From Nereocystis luetkeana (Eukaryota; Sar; Phaeophyceae; Laminariales; Laminariaceae), in NCBI GenBank assembly GCA_031213475.1, contig JARUPZ010000004.1:744001-808000 (forward strand): a stretch of DNA of 64,000 nt, written 5' to 3'. The notes under the pieces are model-generated. The model did no database searches. It worked only from the letters and a program-made list of their open reading frames with translations, and was not told where the DNA came from. Of the stretch, positions 45,786 to 58,700 are shown one piece after another. Positions within the stretch are counted from its first letter, which is position 1. Every line of letters starts with the position of its first letter. Position numbers and translations under genes: made by a program.

Positions 45786-46554
45786 CTGGTACGGGTGCAG
45801 ACAAGGGAGCGGGAGTTGCAGCAGAGCAGTTCATAATTGGTGAGAAATTACGTCCTTGGGTCCTCTCTCTTCCCAGTAAACAGGAACAAGTCGCCGAGCG
45901 AACGGATATTCATGCTCCTGTACGTCAATGAGTACGCGTGCTGTGTGAGTACTGGGGCATATACTCAAGTACTTGCACTTCGGACGCCGTAATACAGCAG
46001 TAGTTGCTACGAACATACTGCACTACCAGGTACACGACTTGTGATAGTATACGGGCACTGCCCGAGTATACTGACACTGTATACCGAGTACCCAATATAC
46101 TCTGATACGACCTACGAGTACGAGTACCAGGTATGCTGCATCCCCTCGTGCCTACCAAGTACCAGGTATACTACGTATACCAGGTATGTACCAAACTGTC
46201 CGGATAGATAAGAACCGCTTTCATTTTTAAAAATAATCAAACGTTGCTTCAATTTCCGGACAGATGATTGGTTCGTGTATCAAGTACCTGGTACCCTGGT
46301 ACTTCTAAACTCGTACGAGTACGAGTGCATGTCACAAGAGGACCGGTATTTGCAGACACCTGTCGAAGAATTTCACAGGTCGCTGCTTCCGGCCCTGCTT
46401 CCGCTGGGCACTCTGATCCTACGCCGACCTGGTCCCACCCTGACCTGAGCCCTCCAAACTGACCCTGGTTACAGCCGGCAGGGCCCCCTGGGATGTTTTT
46501 TTTGTTCCAAAGCTACGTATACCCTGTAAGGGGCGACACGGGTAGCCGCACGTA

Positions 46555-46785
46555 CCACATCACACACAAGATAACGCACGCCCCCCCCTCGAACGATTTT
46601 GAAATGTGGGTTTCTCGACGACTGGGAGGACGTACTGAATACGTCGAGCGATGCGTTTATGCAACTTTCTCCACGAAATCTTTCCAAAGCCACAATTTTC
46701 GTTGTGTGTGTCCCGTAGGGCATGTGTTGGAGGAAACCGGGTCTGAAATTCGCCCCAGGGGGTGTGCTGTCTTGGTTATAGTATA
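46555..46785. mobile_element. Family C MITE, copy 1
   Basis: The left end is CATCACACACAAGATAACGC ACGCCCCCC. The right end is GAAATTCGCCCCAGGGGGTG TGCTGTCTTGG. Internal TTTCTCGACGA, GATGCGT and CACAATTTTCGTTGTGTGTG are shared with the copies at 49,255, 54,771 and 57,505. The consensus terminal inverted repeat is about AAGATAACACACCCCCTCGG. No protein is recognised. Confidence 0.6.
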
Positions 46786-46859
46786 CGGTTTGGACGTACA
46801 AGGCCCTTAGCGCAGCGGGCGGTTCCGCCTGCTTTTGATACGCTTGCTCACGAGGGAGA

Positions 46860-48005
46860 GTGTAACGGAACAGATGGTCCAACAAAATTAGGTCGAAACA
46901 CGCGACTTGTAAATGCTTAGAGCTCCATCCTCCACCCAGGAAACCAACAAGGACTACGGGTGCATATGTACCTACCTGCATTACTTTGAAACATATGGTA
47001 CCAAGTATGCACGAAGGAGGAGGCACAGCACGACACGACACAGCACCGCAAAAGCAATGAAAATTGATACGAAAAATTGAAAACTCAAAAGATGAAAAAC
47101 AATCCCCGTCCCCCCTAATGTAATAGTTTCCCGCCTGATTGGAACACTTTGCGCCGGTGGAAAAAAATAACAAAGTAAACCAAACAGCAGAGCTTCTCTC
47201 AGCGGTGTACGCTGCCCGCCCTCTCGCGACCACCTTGTTACCGATCGGTCCGGGTATAGCGTTCCTCTTTCTCTGCCCCAGTGAGCCGTCGCCCGCCTCG
47301 CGTGAAGCCCGGTGCTCGCCATGGCCCTTGTTCGACAGCTCGACGTTGTTGGTGCTCAGGCCCATTCCTATCGGGAGAGGTATTTTTCCAGAATATACAC
47401 GTTTGGAAATATGGATCAAGAGACGGAGGCGTTCTGTCACAGTTTGTGATTTTCTTCAAGAGTCAAAATAATGAGGAAATTTAGATTTCCCGTAGTTGGG
47501 GAAAAAAAATATCAGAAAAGTCTGGAAGATAAAAAATTGCGCGAAAAAAATATGGAAATTATGGGGGAAAACAAACTCCCCGATAAGAATGACCCTCAAT
47601 CTGACGAGCTCTCTCTCTGAATTTCAGCTTGTTCGCAAAAATAAGCTCCGCTGGATGTTTTTTTGGACACCAAAACAACCCTCGTAGACTCGTACATACC
47701 TGGTACCTGGTACAATATTAATTTCAACGTCAGGGGGCCCGACAGAGCCCACTCATGTTTTCCCCGTGTCTCGGGGACACGCGACGCCTAGCCACAAAAA
47801 CGACCACCGCGCTCCCCGTCTACCCGCCAGCGCCCGCTGACACCTGCGATAGCGGCGCGCTCGCCCGCGTTGCCGTGCTCTGGGTACACGCACGCATACT
47901 GAACGAAAAAAGAAAAAATGGCTCTCGCCGGCAAGTAACAGGAGGAGGTGATATTCAAGTGGGAGCTCTGAGAGGCCAGGCAAGTGCCAACCGAGCCCGC
48001 TCAGG
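46860..48005. mobile_element. Element E, about 1.1-kb interspersed repeat, copy 1
   Basis: Shares long blocks with 62,835-63,945: CAGAGCTTCTCTCAGCGGTG, GCGACCACCTTGTTACCG, CGTCGCCCGCCT, ACGCGACGCCTAGCCAC, and the end GAGCTCTGAGAGGCCAGG plus CCAACCGAGCCCGCTCAGG. Neither copy has an intact frame with a known domain. The second copy interrupts a retroelement, which shows E to be mobile. Confidence 0.65.
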
Positions 48006-49254
48006 AAAATAGAATTAAGATAAGTAAGTCTATGCACGACTATATGGTGTTTTGGGAAATAGCTCGGCTATACATACACCTTTCCATAGGTGGTCTCGGA
48101 AAGATCTCGTCTGTCCATGGATGCGTCGCTGGGCGTATTCAGTGCCACCCCTCCCGTAGTCGAGGAGAATTAGCTTGGAATTCGTCGGAGGGGGTGTGCT
48201 ATGTTATCACCCTAGTGTGATAGTGTTATGCGGTATGTTTGCTGAGGAACACGGGATGTGCGAGGTAGAGCCTGTCATCTAGACAAGGTCTCAAGAGCAC
48301 TATCTTGTCCCGTGAACATTCAGCATTTTTGACGCTTGAGAGGCGAAACATAACGGCAACATTGACGATTGCGGTATCGCCCACACGGAGCACAGCATCA
48401 CTCCTTGCCTGGTGTAGCTAGGAAGTGATGTCAATACATTTGGTACTGGAATTACAGCAAAGAACACAAGGAGTCGTCGCAAGACGCCCGCGACGGTGCT
48501 GTGCCGGTACTCCTACCGCAGATCGCCCACCCTAGACGGCTGGCGAGACATCTCTCCTCGATTTTTTGTTTTATCGTTTTATGATACCTGTTGTGCAAGA
48601 AAGCGTGCACGTAGGTAGGGTTGTGCCTCATATGTTCGTTTGTTCGTTTGTTTATGAGGCTCCTCGCTTTGCGTTATACCACTCACCCAAAAAGTGATTC
48701 TGAGGTAAACCGAAAGCTAAAACGTCACCCGATCAACAAACCGTTGGTCTGCTTACCCCCATGGCGAATAATGATGTTGATAGTCTACTGCCTGTATTCC
48801 AACGATATGGCAGGCCTTGTTGGTTTTTCCTCAGTGCCCTTATGGAGCCCAGTCAGTCGAACATGTGTCCACCAAAAATGCGCTACGTACCCCTATCGTA
48901 ACACTTGTCTCTCAACCATTGTCGAACTGGTTCCGCCTCCTTACCTAATCGAAACCTGCGCGACTATTATTCACTGGAGTTGGACTACAGTAGACCTCGT
49001 ATGATCCGAACTCGCCCCACCGGTTTGTTTGCTTGCTTCACATCAGACACCGTCGTACACTGCCGTACCAGGCATTGTCATAACAAAAAGCCACGTGAAG
49101 GCATCCCCACCCACTATCACACCGCTGCGATACGTATTTTCCACTTGCCGCTATCTCTTGTCCCATGACCAGCGCCACTTGAGGTCGTCCTAACCTGCCA
49201 CGTACCGCTACCTTTTTCCGCCTTCCGCTCATCGCGTATCCGTCACCTATTCAA

Positions 49255-49505
49255 CACTATCACACGGGTGATGAGATAACACACCCCCCTAGAACACTTC
49301 ATATGGGCTCCTCCGAAAGTAGGGGGGTACACACAACGAGAATGGCGTCGTTCCGAAAACTCCGAATTTCCTCGAGATGTTTTTCATAGACGTATGTATG
49401 GAGGCGTTTGCACCCTGCCCGTTGCCGAGAAAAACGAGCGCGGAAATTCGTCCGAGGGGGTGTGATATCGTATCACCTTAGTGTGCTATATTATCACACG
49501 TGTAA
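49255..49505. mobile_element. Family C MITE, copy 2
   Basis: About 250 bp with terminal inverted repeats TATCACACGGGTGATGAGAT AACACACCCCC on the left and GGGGGTGTGATATCGTATCA CCTTAGTGTG on the right. The interior includes GAAAACTCCGAATTTCCTCG and AGACGTATGTATGGAGGCGT. Confidence 0.65.
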
Positions 49506-49569
49506 CACGGTACATCTCACCACCAGCGCAACGCGAGGGCATCCTATCCCACCACGTCCGCTGGGCTCT

Positions 49570-49740
49570 CATTGCCTTCCCTCTGTCCCCATCATGTAAT
49601 ACATGGAGGGTAACGTAGTGAGCGCCCAAATGTTGGAGGTGCCGCTAGTAGGAGTAGAAACGTTGCTCAATCTCAAGAGCAATGCGTGGTCAATGGTCGA
49701 ATGACTAAGGCAAGCACCAAATGAGGACGCCCCCCCACCC
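49570..49740 (+). mobile_element. Non-LTR retroelement 3' fragment ending at an FCP1 splice site
   Basis: Aligns with the end of the 16.4-kb copy: GCGCCCAAATGTTGGAGGTG, GGTCAATGGTCGAATGACTA, AGGCAAGCACCAAATGAGGA CG, then a C run. It continues through CACCCTCCCTTGCCCCCTTT TCCAG, the polypyrimidine tract and acceptor of the first FCP1-like exon found. The ATG at 49,721 lies in the element and is unlikely to be the gene's true start. Confidence 0.75.
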
Positions 49741-49760
49741 TCCCTTGCCCCCTTTTCCAG

Positions 49761-52700
49761 CGCCCCGCGAAGGCATCCTAACGGAGCTGGTAGTGGCCAC
49801 AGGAGGACACGTATTCCCCGCGCAAGCCCCACCCTCTCAGGACACCTCTCCCGCAAACACCGACGCTAAGGCCGCCGCAAATTCACAGCCACCGTCCGCA
49901 CGCGGAGGCAACACGGCCGAGGGCCCAGTGTCTGCTGCTGCTACAGCAACGGCAGCGGCAGTGGCTGGAGGGACAGGGGCGCTGGCACCGGCTGAGGCAG
50001 GGGCAGGTTCGGCGGCTGGAGGGGCAGTGGTGGTGACTGGAACGGGCACACCGGAAAGCGTTGTCGTCGGGCGGCTGAGTTTCTGCAGCCACCCTGAGCT
50101 GCACGGAACGCTCTGCACCAGCTGCGGTCGCAATGTTGTGCCCCCCGCGGGAAAAGAGGAAGGTGCTACTGGCGGTGCAGGCGGAGGTGGCAGGAGGGGC
50201 AGGACTGGCGGTGCAGGCGGAGGTGGCACGAGGGGCAGGGGGGGCAGTGGTGTCGATGGCGGCGAGGGGAGGGGGGCAGGGGGCAAGCCGAGTTGGGACT
50301 CGGCGGAGGGGCTGGGAGAGGGAGAAGTCGCGATGATGTCTAAGGTCACGATGAGGGGTGGGGGTACGTTGACCGTGTCTTCGACAGGTGCGCTGTCATT
50401 GCCGTGTTCGTTTTTGATGCTGTTGCTGCTGTCGGTGTCGTTTCTTGATGCTGTTACTCCAGTGGTAGTGTTTTTTTTTGTTCGGTAACCCCCCGTGTCA
50501 TTGCTCTAGTGTTGTCAGTGCGCTTGCTCTTGTGCTTGTTCTTGTGCTTGTTCTTGTGCTTGTTCTCTTTATCGTCCGTGTCCTTCTTGATTTTGATATT
50601 GAGATTGTTCTTCTGCTTGCCGTCGGTTGTTTTCTGGTATTTTCCTCGCTCTTGTCCTTTTTTGTTTTTTGTTTTTTGTTTTCAGGATGTTCTTGTTCTT
50701 GGTTGCCCTTACTTTTATGATTGCCCTTGTTCTTGCTATCGTCCTTGCTCCTGGTGCTGTCCTTGCTCTTGTTTTTGTTTTTTCTCTTGTGTTTGTTGCT
50801 GTCCCTGGTCCTTCTTGGTCTTATGCTTCTTCTTAATCTTCTTTTTGCCGTTCGCGACTTTGTTCTTGTTCCTTGTCGTTCCTGGTTGTTTTATTTCCCG
50901 CAGCTGCGCGTCGAATGCACATGGACAAGTCCGGGCGGTTGCTGAACAGCAAGAAGCTGTCGTTAGTGCTTGACCTCGACAACACGTTGCTTCACTGCTC
51001 CGATCACCCAGACGCCGGAAGGTAAACTTATTAATTGTAATCTTTTCACACGTCGGATATATCATCTACAGATAGATCTTATAGATCATCCAGACACTTG
51101 ACGTGCCGTTATGATATGTGGTGCACGATCAGTATAGTACAGATCCAATCCAGAAACACGTCCTAAATCATGCAGACCATACAACTCCCGCGCGGCAAGA
51201 TGAGCTACATCACTCAGATCATCAGGGATCTATTACCTGGTACATGGAAATGCATGGTAGTACATAGCAACGCATACCAGGTAGTAGTCATCAGCCACGA
51301 TGGTCCTAAAAACCATGTATCCCGCTTATATTTTCACACCATATGTGGTTCTCATTACTATGGTCCCCTGTAATTAATGACGTCGAAGGCTAGTTGTTAG
51401 TTGAGTGGCGAAGTAAGCCATTTAATATGTATTGGAACCACTAACATGCAAAAGACGCAGAACTAACTCCGCTGAACAGTCGCGCGCAACAAACATCAAT
51501 ACCTACGGTTGTCGGCGACCTATTGTCAGCCAACTCAGAGCCCCACTGTAGTACCGGTAGTACGTACTGTAGTAAGCCGTACTGTAGTAAGCCAACGCTC
51601 TACCGACGCGCCCATTTTTTTCGTTTTGTAACCAATCGGTCGATTACGGCCACTTGACCATTTTTCCGTTTTCGCTCGAGTACTGAAGTGTGCCCCACAC
51701 CCACCCTTCGATTTCCTCATGAACGGCCGTTGTCGATCGCTTGTATTTATGATTGCGTGATTGTATGACGCGACGCAGGGTGTCTGCGCCTGGAGTGGAC
51801 GGAATACACAGCCTGAGGCTGCCCAACCAGCCCCGAGACTACTACATCAAGCTCAGGTAAACTGCCGCTATCGCGGGCAGGAACGCATCGTATCAACAGT
51901 AATTAGAACCCAATGTGATGTTTAAACATAAGAGGATACCCGCTTTTTGATCCATCGTGGTTTCTGATAGCTATGTGTTACTCTTAATATGTAATACTAC
52001 AGTACCTGGTACCAGGTATGTATTACTCTGTGTGGTCGCCCTTGGTAGTGTTGGGTATACTGTAGTGTCCAAAGTGGCGATCGAGTTTTCGATGACCAGT
52101 ATAGTGCCGAGCGCGTTTGGCCCTCCTTTCCCCCTGGCCTCCCACATTTTTTTTTTTTCTGATGCTGTATATGTTACTGCGTAAACGAAAAAAATGGACG
52201 TTTTTGACTATCGAAAGCGTATGGGTGCATTTGTTTTTTTGGGGTGGTCGTTATCGTATCGACCTCGATTATCGTTTGGTCTCCGTGACTATGTAACTGC
52301 CGTCGTCGTTGTTGCTGTTGGTGCGGTTATCGTCCGATCTTCATCACTCCGTAACTGCAGTCGTTGTTGTTGTCGCGATTTTCGTTCGATCTCCATGACC
52401 AACTGCAGACATTGTTGCTGCTGGTGTCTGTGCTGCCATTGTAAACAGAACGCCCATGGTTGGCGTTGAGAAGGCGTGACTATAACTTTACCCTTCCCCT
52501 TCCTCCCTTTCCCGTCCTCGTGTTTTTCCCTTTCGTGCTCTGAACTTCTCCCAATCTGGAAAACGCCTCGGCGTGTATGGCGTCCAAGTTTTCCTGACCT
52601 TTCAGGCGTTTTTAGGGGGGAATGAAACGGCCCATGGTTTGATATTGAAGGGGCGTGACTACCCCCCCTCCCCCCCCCTATTATCGTTGGCGTCGGTTGG

Positions 52701-55700
52701 CAACGACACGGTGAAACATGCCGCTCATTACGTGAGCTAGACAACCAGGGTACCGCTTTTTTTCGTCTTCTTTTTCTTGGCGGTCGGTCACAGCTGGTTG
52801 TCGAGTTAGATCGTTTGTGCGAGGTGAACAACCTTTCCTCCGCACAAGTGGGAATGATCGTATCCCGTAGTGTTTATGGTAGGGTACCCAAGAGGCAGTT
52901 ACAGAGTAATCCCATTGCTGTCTCTGGAAAGGCCTACACCAGAAATTAAATCAACTCATTGAAGCTGTCATCCATATGCAAGTCCGCCCCACAAGCGATT
53001 CTTAGTAGGATGCAGCTCACCCTTCATGCGACTCGCCAGACACCTCATGGCGCTTCGCACTTGGTGCAAGCAATGTCTGCCTTGTCGGTGAAAACCCGAC
53101 GTGCTCCGTCCCGGCATTGTAGGGATGCGAGGGTCTATGGTCTTACGACTACGGCCATGCATGAGATCGAGTACATCTCTCCTATCGAGTACACCCGCCC
53201 CCCCCCCTGCTCCCTTCCTTACCTCTCTACATCATATGTTTTCCGTTTAGACGGGTGTTGATGCCCACAGTGCACACTCTCGACTGCTCCCCTTCTGAAA
53301 AACGTTTGCTGCGTCCCAAGATTTATTCATGTGTGTGTGTCTTTTTTTAAGGAAACGCTCATGGTGCACGTCGGACATATGATGGTCTATCTATATATCT
53401 ATCTACAGTAGATTATCTAGTCCCTCACCTGCCTTTGTGGGAGGTTGTGCAGAATTTGCCTTATAGGGCAGATCCAACCCGGGCAACTTGTGCTACCGTA
53501 TAGATCATGCAGATTACACTGCTCCCACCCGGCAACATGAGCTAGATCATACAGATCATACAGATCTATCTGCGCTGAAAAATCTAGACCATCACTTTCG
53601 AACGGATTATCTGTGAGGTGTGTGCATGCTTTGATGTCGAAGGGGCATGACTATACCCTCCCTCCCCCCTACCCCCACATCTAATTCGCGTTCATTTTGC
53701 GTGCTGATTCCCGCAGTTGACGCTTTCGACTCGTCCTCTTCTCAAACACGCCTTTTTATATACCAGGTATAGTATACTTCGTGCTAGTTTTGTTAACTTT
53801 GCAGGCGTTTTTTTTCCCGGGAGACGCCCATGGTTTGCTATTGAGGGGGTTTGACGTTATCACCCCCGCCCCCCCGCCCTTGCCTCTCCCTCAAGAGAAG
53901 AATATATACCAGGTATATATGTTGAGAAAGCGTGGGCTTTATTTACCCCCCCCCTCGCTCGCTCGCTCCCTCCCTCCCTCCCTCCCTCCCTCCCTCCCAC
54001 CCTCCCTGTCTGCCTGCCGGGCTGCCTGGCTGCCTTGGTGTTTGGTGTGACAGACCTGGCTTGAGACAATTCCTAGCACAGGCTGCGACGATGTTTGAGA
54101 TGACCATCTACACTGCCGGGACTTCGCAGTACGCAGATGCGGTGAGATAAGCTGGAAGCGTCGAAAGGAAGAGGCAGGAAGGGGGGGAGCAAGGAGAGGG
54201 AAGAAAGGGCGCGCGCCCGGGGGGGGGGGGGGTACTGATATCATGCATGGCCCTATTAATAGTCGTGTGACCATCGGGGGGGGAGGGGGGCAAGGGAGAG
54301 CGCGGGGGGCGGGGAGGGAGAGGGACGGAGGGGAAGGGACAAAAGGGGGAGGGAGGGGAATGAAAGAGGAAGGGGGGGAGGGGGAGAATTTGTGGTAGGC
54401 GTGTTGACGGTGGGGAGTCAAGGTTTGCTAAAGGTTAGGGCTAAGTATTGCACTAGCTAAATAGTTCTATTGCGACGAAGGAAAGCAACCACGCAACTCT
54501 TCTCGTGCTGGGTGCCGTCCTACTGCCCTGCTTAGGTGGCAGGCGTGCTGGACCCTGACCGAAGCCTCTTCCAGGGCCGCCACTTCTCAACGTGCTACAC
54601 CCCCGACCTCGGCAGAAATACCAAGGTGCAGGAAACCCTTGAGGCATGCCTCTACAGTGCGGTCGGTCCACTGACGTGTCCTACGATAGGGGCACATATA
54701 ATAGCACTTTTTGCCCAAAATATTTATGACTGAGGGGGGGGGGTGTTATCTTGTTACACTATATTCAATATAAAACTATCACACTAGGGTGATAAGATAA
54801 CCCCCCCCCCCCCCCGGACGTATTTCGAGGCTGATTTTCTCGACAACGGAGAGGGTGTAAAACAAACGCCCTGCGATGCGTCTATATACGAGAAACATCT
54901 CGACGAGATCTTCTGCGCAAGGCCGCCATCTTCATTATTTTGTGCCTCCCTCGGGGCCTTCACACACCTTTAGAACCGCAGTCCCGTTTTGGGGACAAAC
55001 TACTTGAAATTTGACTGGTTTGTCCCCAAAACGGGACTGCGGTTCTAAAGGGGTTAAGGCAATGGTTCGGTTTGGACACAATCGGCTCTGAAATTCGTCC
55101 AAGTGCGGGTGTCATTTTACTGCAAGTGTCGCGCGGTACCCAACACTGGTTGTTTTCTGATTGTTTTTATGATCGACGCGGAGAGCGGCTTTGTAGTGCG
55201 GGTAGGCGTTATTCGATGCGAGTCCACGAGGGAAGAAAGCGGGCCGAAGTGTTTTCGCGATAAAAATGGAAGGCACGAACCTTAACCCTTTTAGAGCCAC
55301 AGTTCCGTTTTAGGGACAAACCACTCAAATTTCAAGTAGTTTGTCCCCAAAACGGGACTGCGGTTCTAAAGGGGCTATAATGGGGAGGGAGGGGGGAGAA
55401 GAGTCTGCTTTATCACCCCGGATCTGAGTTACTTACGAGTATTAATGGGAAGGAAAGAGAAGAGAAGGACAAAGGCAATGAATGGGATAGGGGAAAAATA
55501 CGAGAGAAAAATGCTTGATAGGGCTGCTCATCGGCGTTAGACCTATGCCAATGGAAACGCGAAGTTGAAAAGTTTTTTTTCAAATATATGGCTTTAAAAA
55601 AACAGCCGAAAAATTTCTCGTACCGCCGCTGTGGGGAAAAAAGAGAAAAATGTTTGATTTTTTCTTTTTTTTCCCCCAACGGCTGCAGGCGGCGCAATTT

Positions 55701-58700
55701 GTGTTTTTCTGGTCGCAAATTGTCAACACGGTGATCGAAACCAGCTCGTGCGACGATCGACCCTCGATCTCGACATAGACTCAGCCCACGGCCAACCCAC
55801 TCGGTATCTGACAAGCCCAACGAGTATAGATGACGGCCTCGAAGATATCAGGCGGATCCATGGTCTAGGGGGCGAGAGCTTGCCGGCGGCGTCCTACGGT
55901 ATCCTCCCAAACCTGAAAAAAAGACTTTTTTTTTTTGCCATTCGAGACGGATGGAGCAGTTTTGTCTTCTGTTTTGTGCAAACCAGCGGCCAAATGTTTT
56001 TTTATCACACGCCTGGTCAGCTCCCGCCACATGACACCGGCCATGGTGTGAAAACGGTGACCCTAGGGTGGGTCGGAGCCCCTAACGAGCGCACTCCGTT
56101 CAGAATTCTTGACGCAATCGTTGGTTTTGTTGATCGATGTCTGTCGAGGACTCGGAATCTCGCCGCTTCGAACCAAAGATCGGCCTGAGTTTTTCTCAAG
56201 CCGATGTTGGCCCAACATCGCCCAGCATCGGCCCCAGATTTGCTTTTTTCGGGCTTTTCCAAAAGTTAGGAACTTTTTTTTTTTTTAGGTGGCCCATAGG
56301 AAGCGTGTTCTGATTTTTTTTCGCGGGTATCTTTGAAATTCAAACTTTTTATTGCAACTTCGCTGTACCATTGGCATAGGTCTTAGTTAAGGTTTTTTTT
56401 ATGGTTTCTTGATTTATTTATTTTTTGTGTGACTTACTATTGACATATTAATAGTAATGGTATGGTACAGAGGTTCTGATGTGAGGAGCCTCAGAGAGTT
56501 GCGGGTTCCCCCCCCCTACCGTAGTATGCGTCCACTACAGCGCGGTACACTACAGTGGGGTACACTACAGCAGTACGGTGGACGGGGTGCTTTGGTGACT
56601 GACGGGGCACCTCAACGGAGGAACTGGCTAACTGGCTAATCTCATTGCAACTCCAGTTCTATCATCATTTCATTTGTGATACGCTACGCCTACCTAGCCA
56701 GTGGGATGTATCGGTATCGCTCATATTAATATTAATAATAGTACAAATATGACCTACCGTCAGGTTTGCGGTCGAGCCTCAGAAAGGCTTCCGACCTTTT
56801 CTGTGTATTAGGCCTCTCGGGAGGGCATCCGACGTTTTGTCGACCATGAGTTGACACATGCCTCGTGATCCCCCTCGATGAGGGCTGTTCGTACAGTATG
56901 GTCGCCATGCTCAGATTGTTTTTAGGCGGACCGTCGTCGTAACTTTGTCCTGCTGAGCATGTCGTACCTTGTGGTTTATTATCTGATTTGATTTGATCTC
57001 ATCTTGTGGTGTCGAATCTTATTTGATCTTACATTTTTTCAGGTTGTCTTATTTTTATCTTATCTTATCGTACCTTATTTTACCCTTACATCATCTTATC
57101 TTTTCTTCACTTATCTTGTGTTTTTGTATCTTGTCCCATCTTTTATTTTTGCTGTATCTTATCCGACGTTGCAATTCTATTGTATTATCTTGTATCCCTT
57201 CGTGTTTATCTCATCTTGCCTTGTCCCGTCTTGACTTTTTACGTTTTCGGCCTATTTTACCGTCTCATCTCATCTTGATTGATCTCGCCTTACGGTATCT
57301 TATCTTGTCTTGTCTCGACTTTTTTTCGTGTTTTTGATCTCTTCGTACCGTCAGTCTCTGGAGCGTATATTCCCGTGCGGCTTGGACATGGCGTTGATAG
57401 TGGACGATCGAGATGACGTCTGGAGAGGAGAGCAGGCGAAGAACCTTCTTCTAGTTCGCCCCTACAAGTTTTTCGTCGTGAGTTGAGCTAGGCTACCGTA
57501 CGCATGACACTATCACCCTAGGGTGGTAAGATTAGCACACACCCTCGGACGAATCCCCCAGACCGATTTTCTCAACAAGGGAGAGAGGCGGAAACGCCGA
57601 GGGGTGCGTCTATTGAAAATATTTTGACCACGAAGAGCTAGCGGAAGCCAACATTTTCGAGAGCTGCGCGTACCCGCTTGTTTGCTTTCTCTTGTCAACG
57701 GAGTGCGCAGAAATCGGGCGATATATAGTTTGGAAAATATCTCGACTACGCACGTATACATGTACCTGGTAGATGCTTCCAGCGCCGCAGTTTTCGTTTG
57801 TGTGTGATTCCCCTTGTTTTGGGGAAAATCAGCTCGGAAGCTCGCCCCAGGGGGTGTGTTATCTTAACCCTTTTAGGACTGCCGTCACGTTTTGGGGACA
57901 AACCAGTCAAATTCTAAGTAGTTTGTCCCCAAAACGGGACTGCAGGCCTATAGGGTTTAACCAGGGGGTGTGTTATCTTAACCAGGGGGTGTGTTATGTG
58001 AAGTCTTGCCGCTCTGGACAGAAATCTAAGGACCGTTGGTGAGGACAAAACGCCTCCTACGTTCGCGTTCAGAGGGATACCACTCTACTGTAGGGACCGT
58101 TTGAGCCAGAAATTTGAAGACCAAGCAGTGATACACGTATACACGGTGGTAACACCCCGTCGAGACTTGATCCGCTTGATTTATGATATTAATAGTACTA
58201 GATTTTTTGTTTCGCAACTGCCAAAACGATCTCAGCAAACTTGCTTGGAGTAGTTTGTACCGGAAAAGTGGTTGTATGTGTATACGTGTATACTCGTACG
58301 ATCACGGTAGCTCGAAAGGGAATTGGTTCTCACCCTCCCGGGACTTTTGTCAGGTAAAATTTGACGACACAAAAGTGATGATTACACCAGGCGGCCACTG
58401 CGTGGAATGGAGGGTGATATGATTGGTGTTGGTGCCCTATTGTAGTGTGAATAGAGGTACAACGCAAGGAGTCGAACGGTACGGTATGGCGCCGCATGAT
58501 ACCTGGTGTACCCGTACTGCAGCGCGCTCGCTCTGCGCGTTGGAAGTCGACACCAACAAATGGATCGTTTTTTTTTGTCGATATCTCGGGGGTATCAAAG
58601 GGATTAATTAACCCTCCGCTCTGCTCTGTTCCGCTCCCACCCGGATCGAACAGGGACAAAGAAGCGTGCCTTCTGGGGCAACCCACGACACCGGAGGGCA

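Larger units (their letters stand above)
45786..49760. other. Mobile-element remnants upstream of the FCP1-like gene
   Basis: No supported exon. The 323-codon minus-strand frame at 46,469-47,440 crosses two repeats (family C and element E) whose sister copies do not keep it open. Contents: a cluster of TA-bounded words (46,020-46,200), family C elements at 46,555-46,785 and 49,255-49,505 with a partial at 48,175-48,226, element E (46,860-48,005) and a retroelement 3' end (49,570-49,740). From 48,230 to 49,250 I see nothing recognisable. Confidence 0.6.

Noticed and set aside
46469-47440. 323-codon open frame on the minus strand
   Set aside because: It spans a family C MITE and part of element E. 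The sister copy of E at 63 kb does not keep the frame, and no domain is visible.
49721-49760. ATG at 49,721 as the start of the FCP1-like protein
   Set aside because: It lies in the retroelement tail, directly before a strong acceptor at 49,760. FCP1 proteins normally have more N-terminal sequence. An upstream exon is more likely.
49837-50349. 170-codon minus-strand Pro/Ala-rich frame
   Set aside because: Antisense shadow of the first FCP1-like exon.
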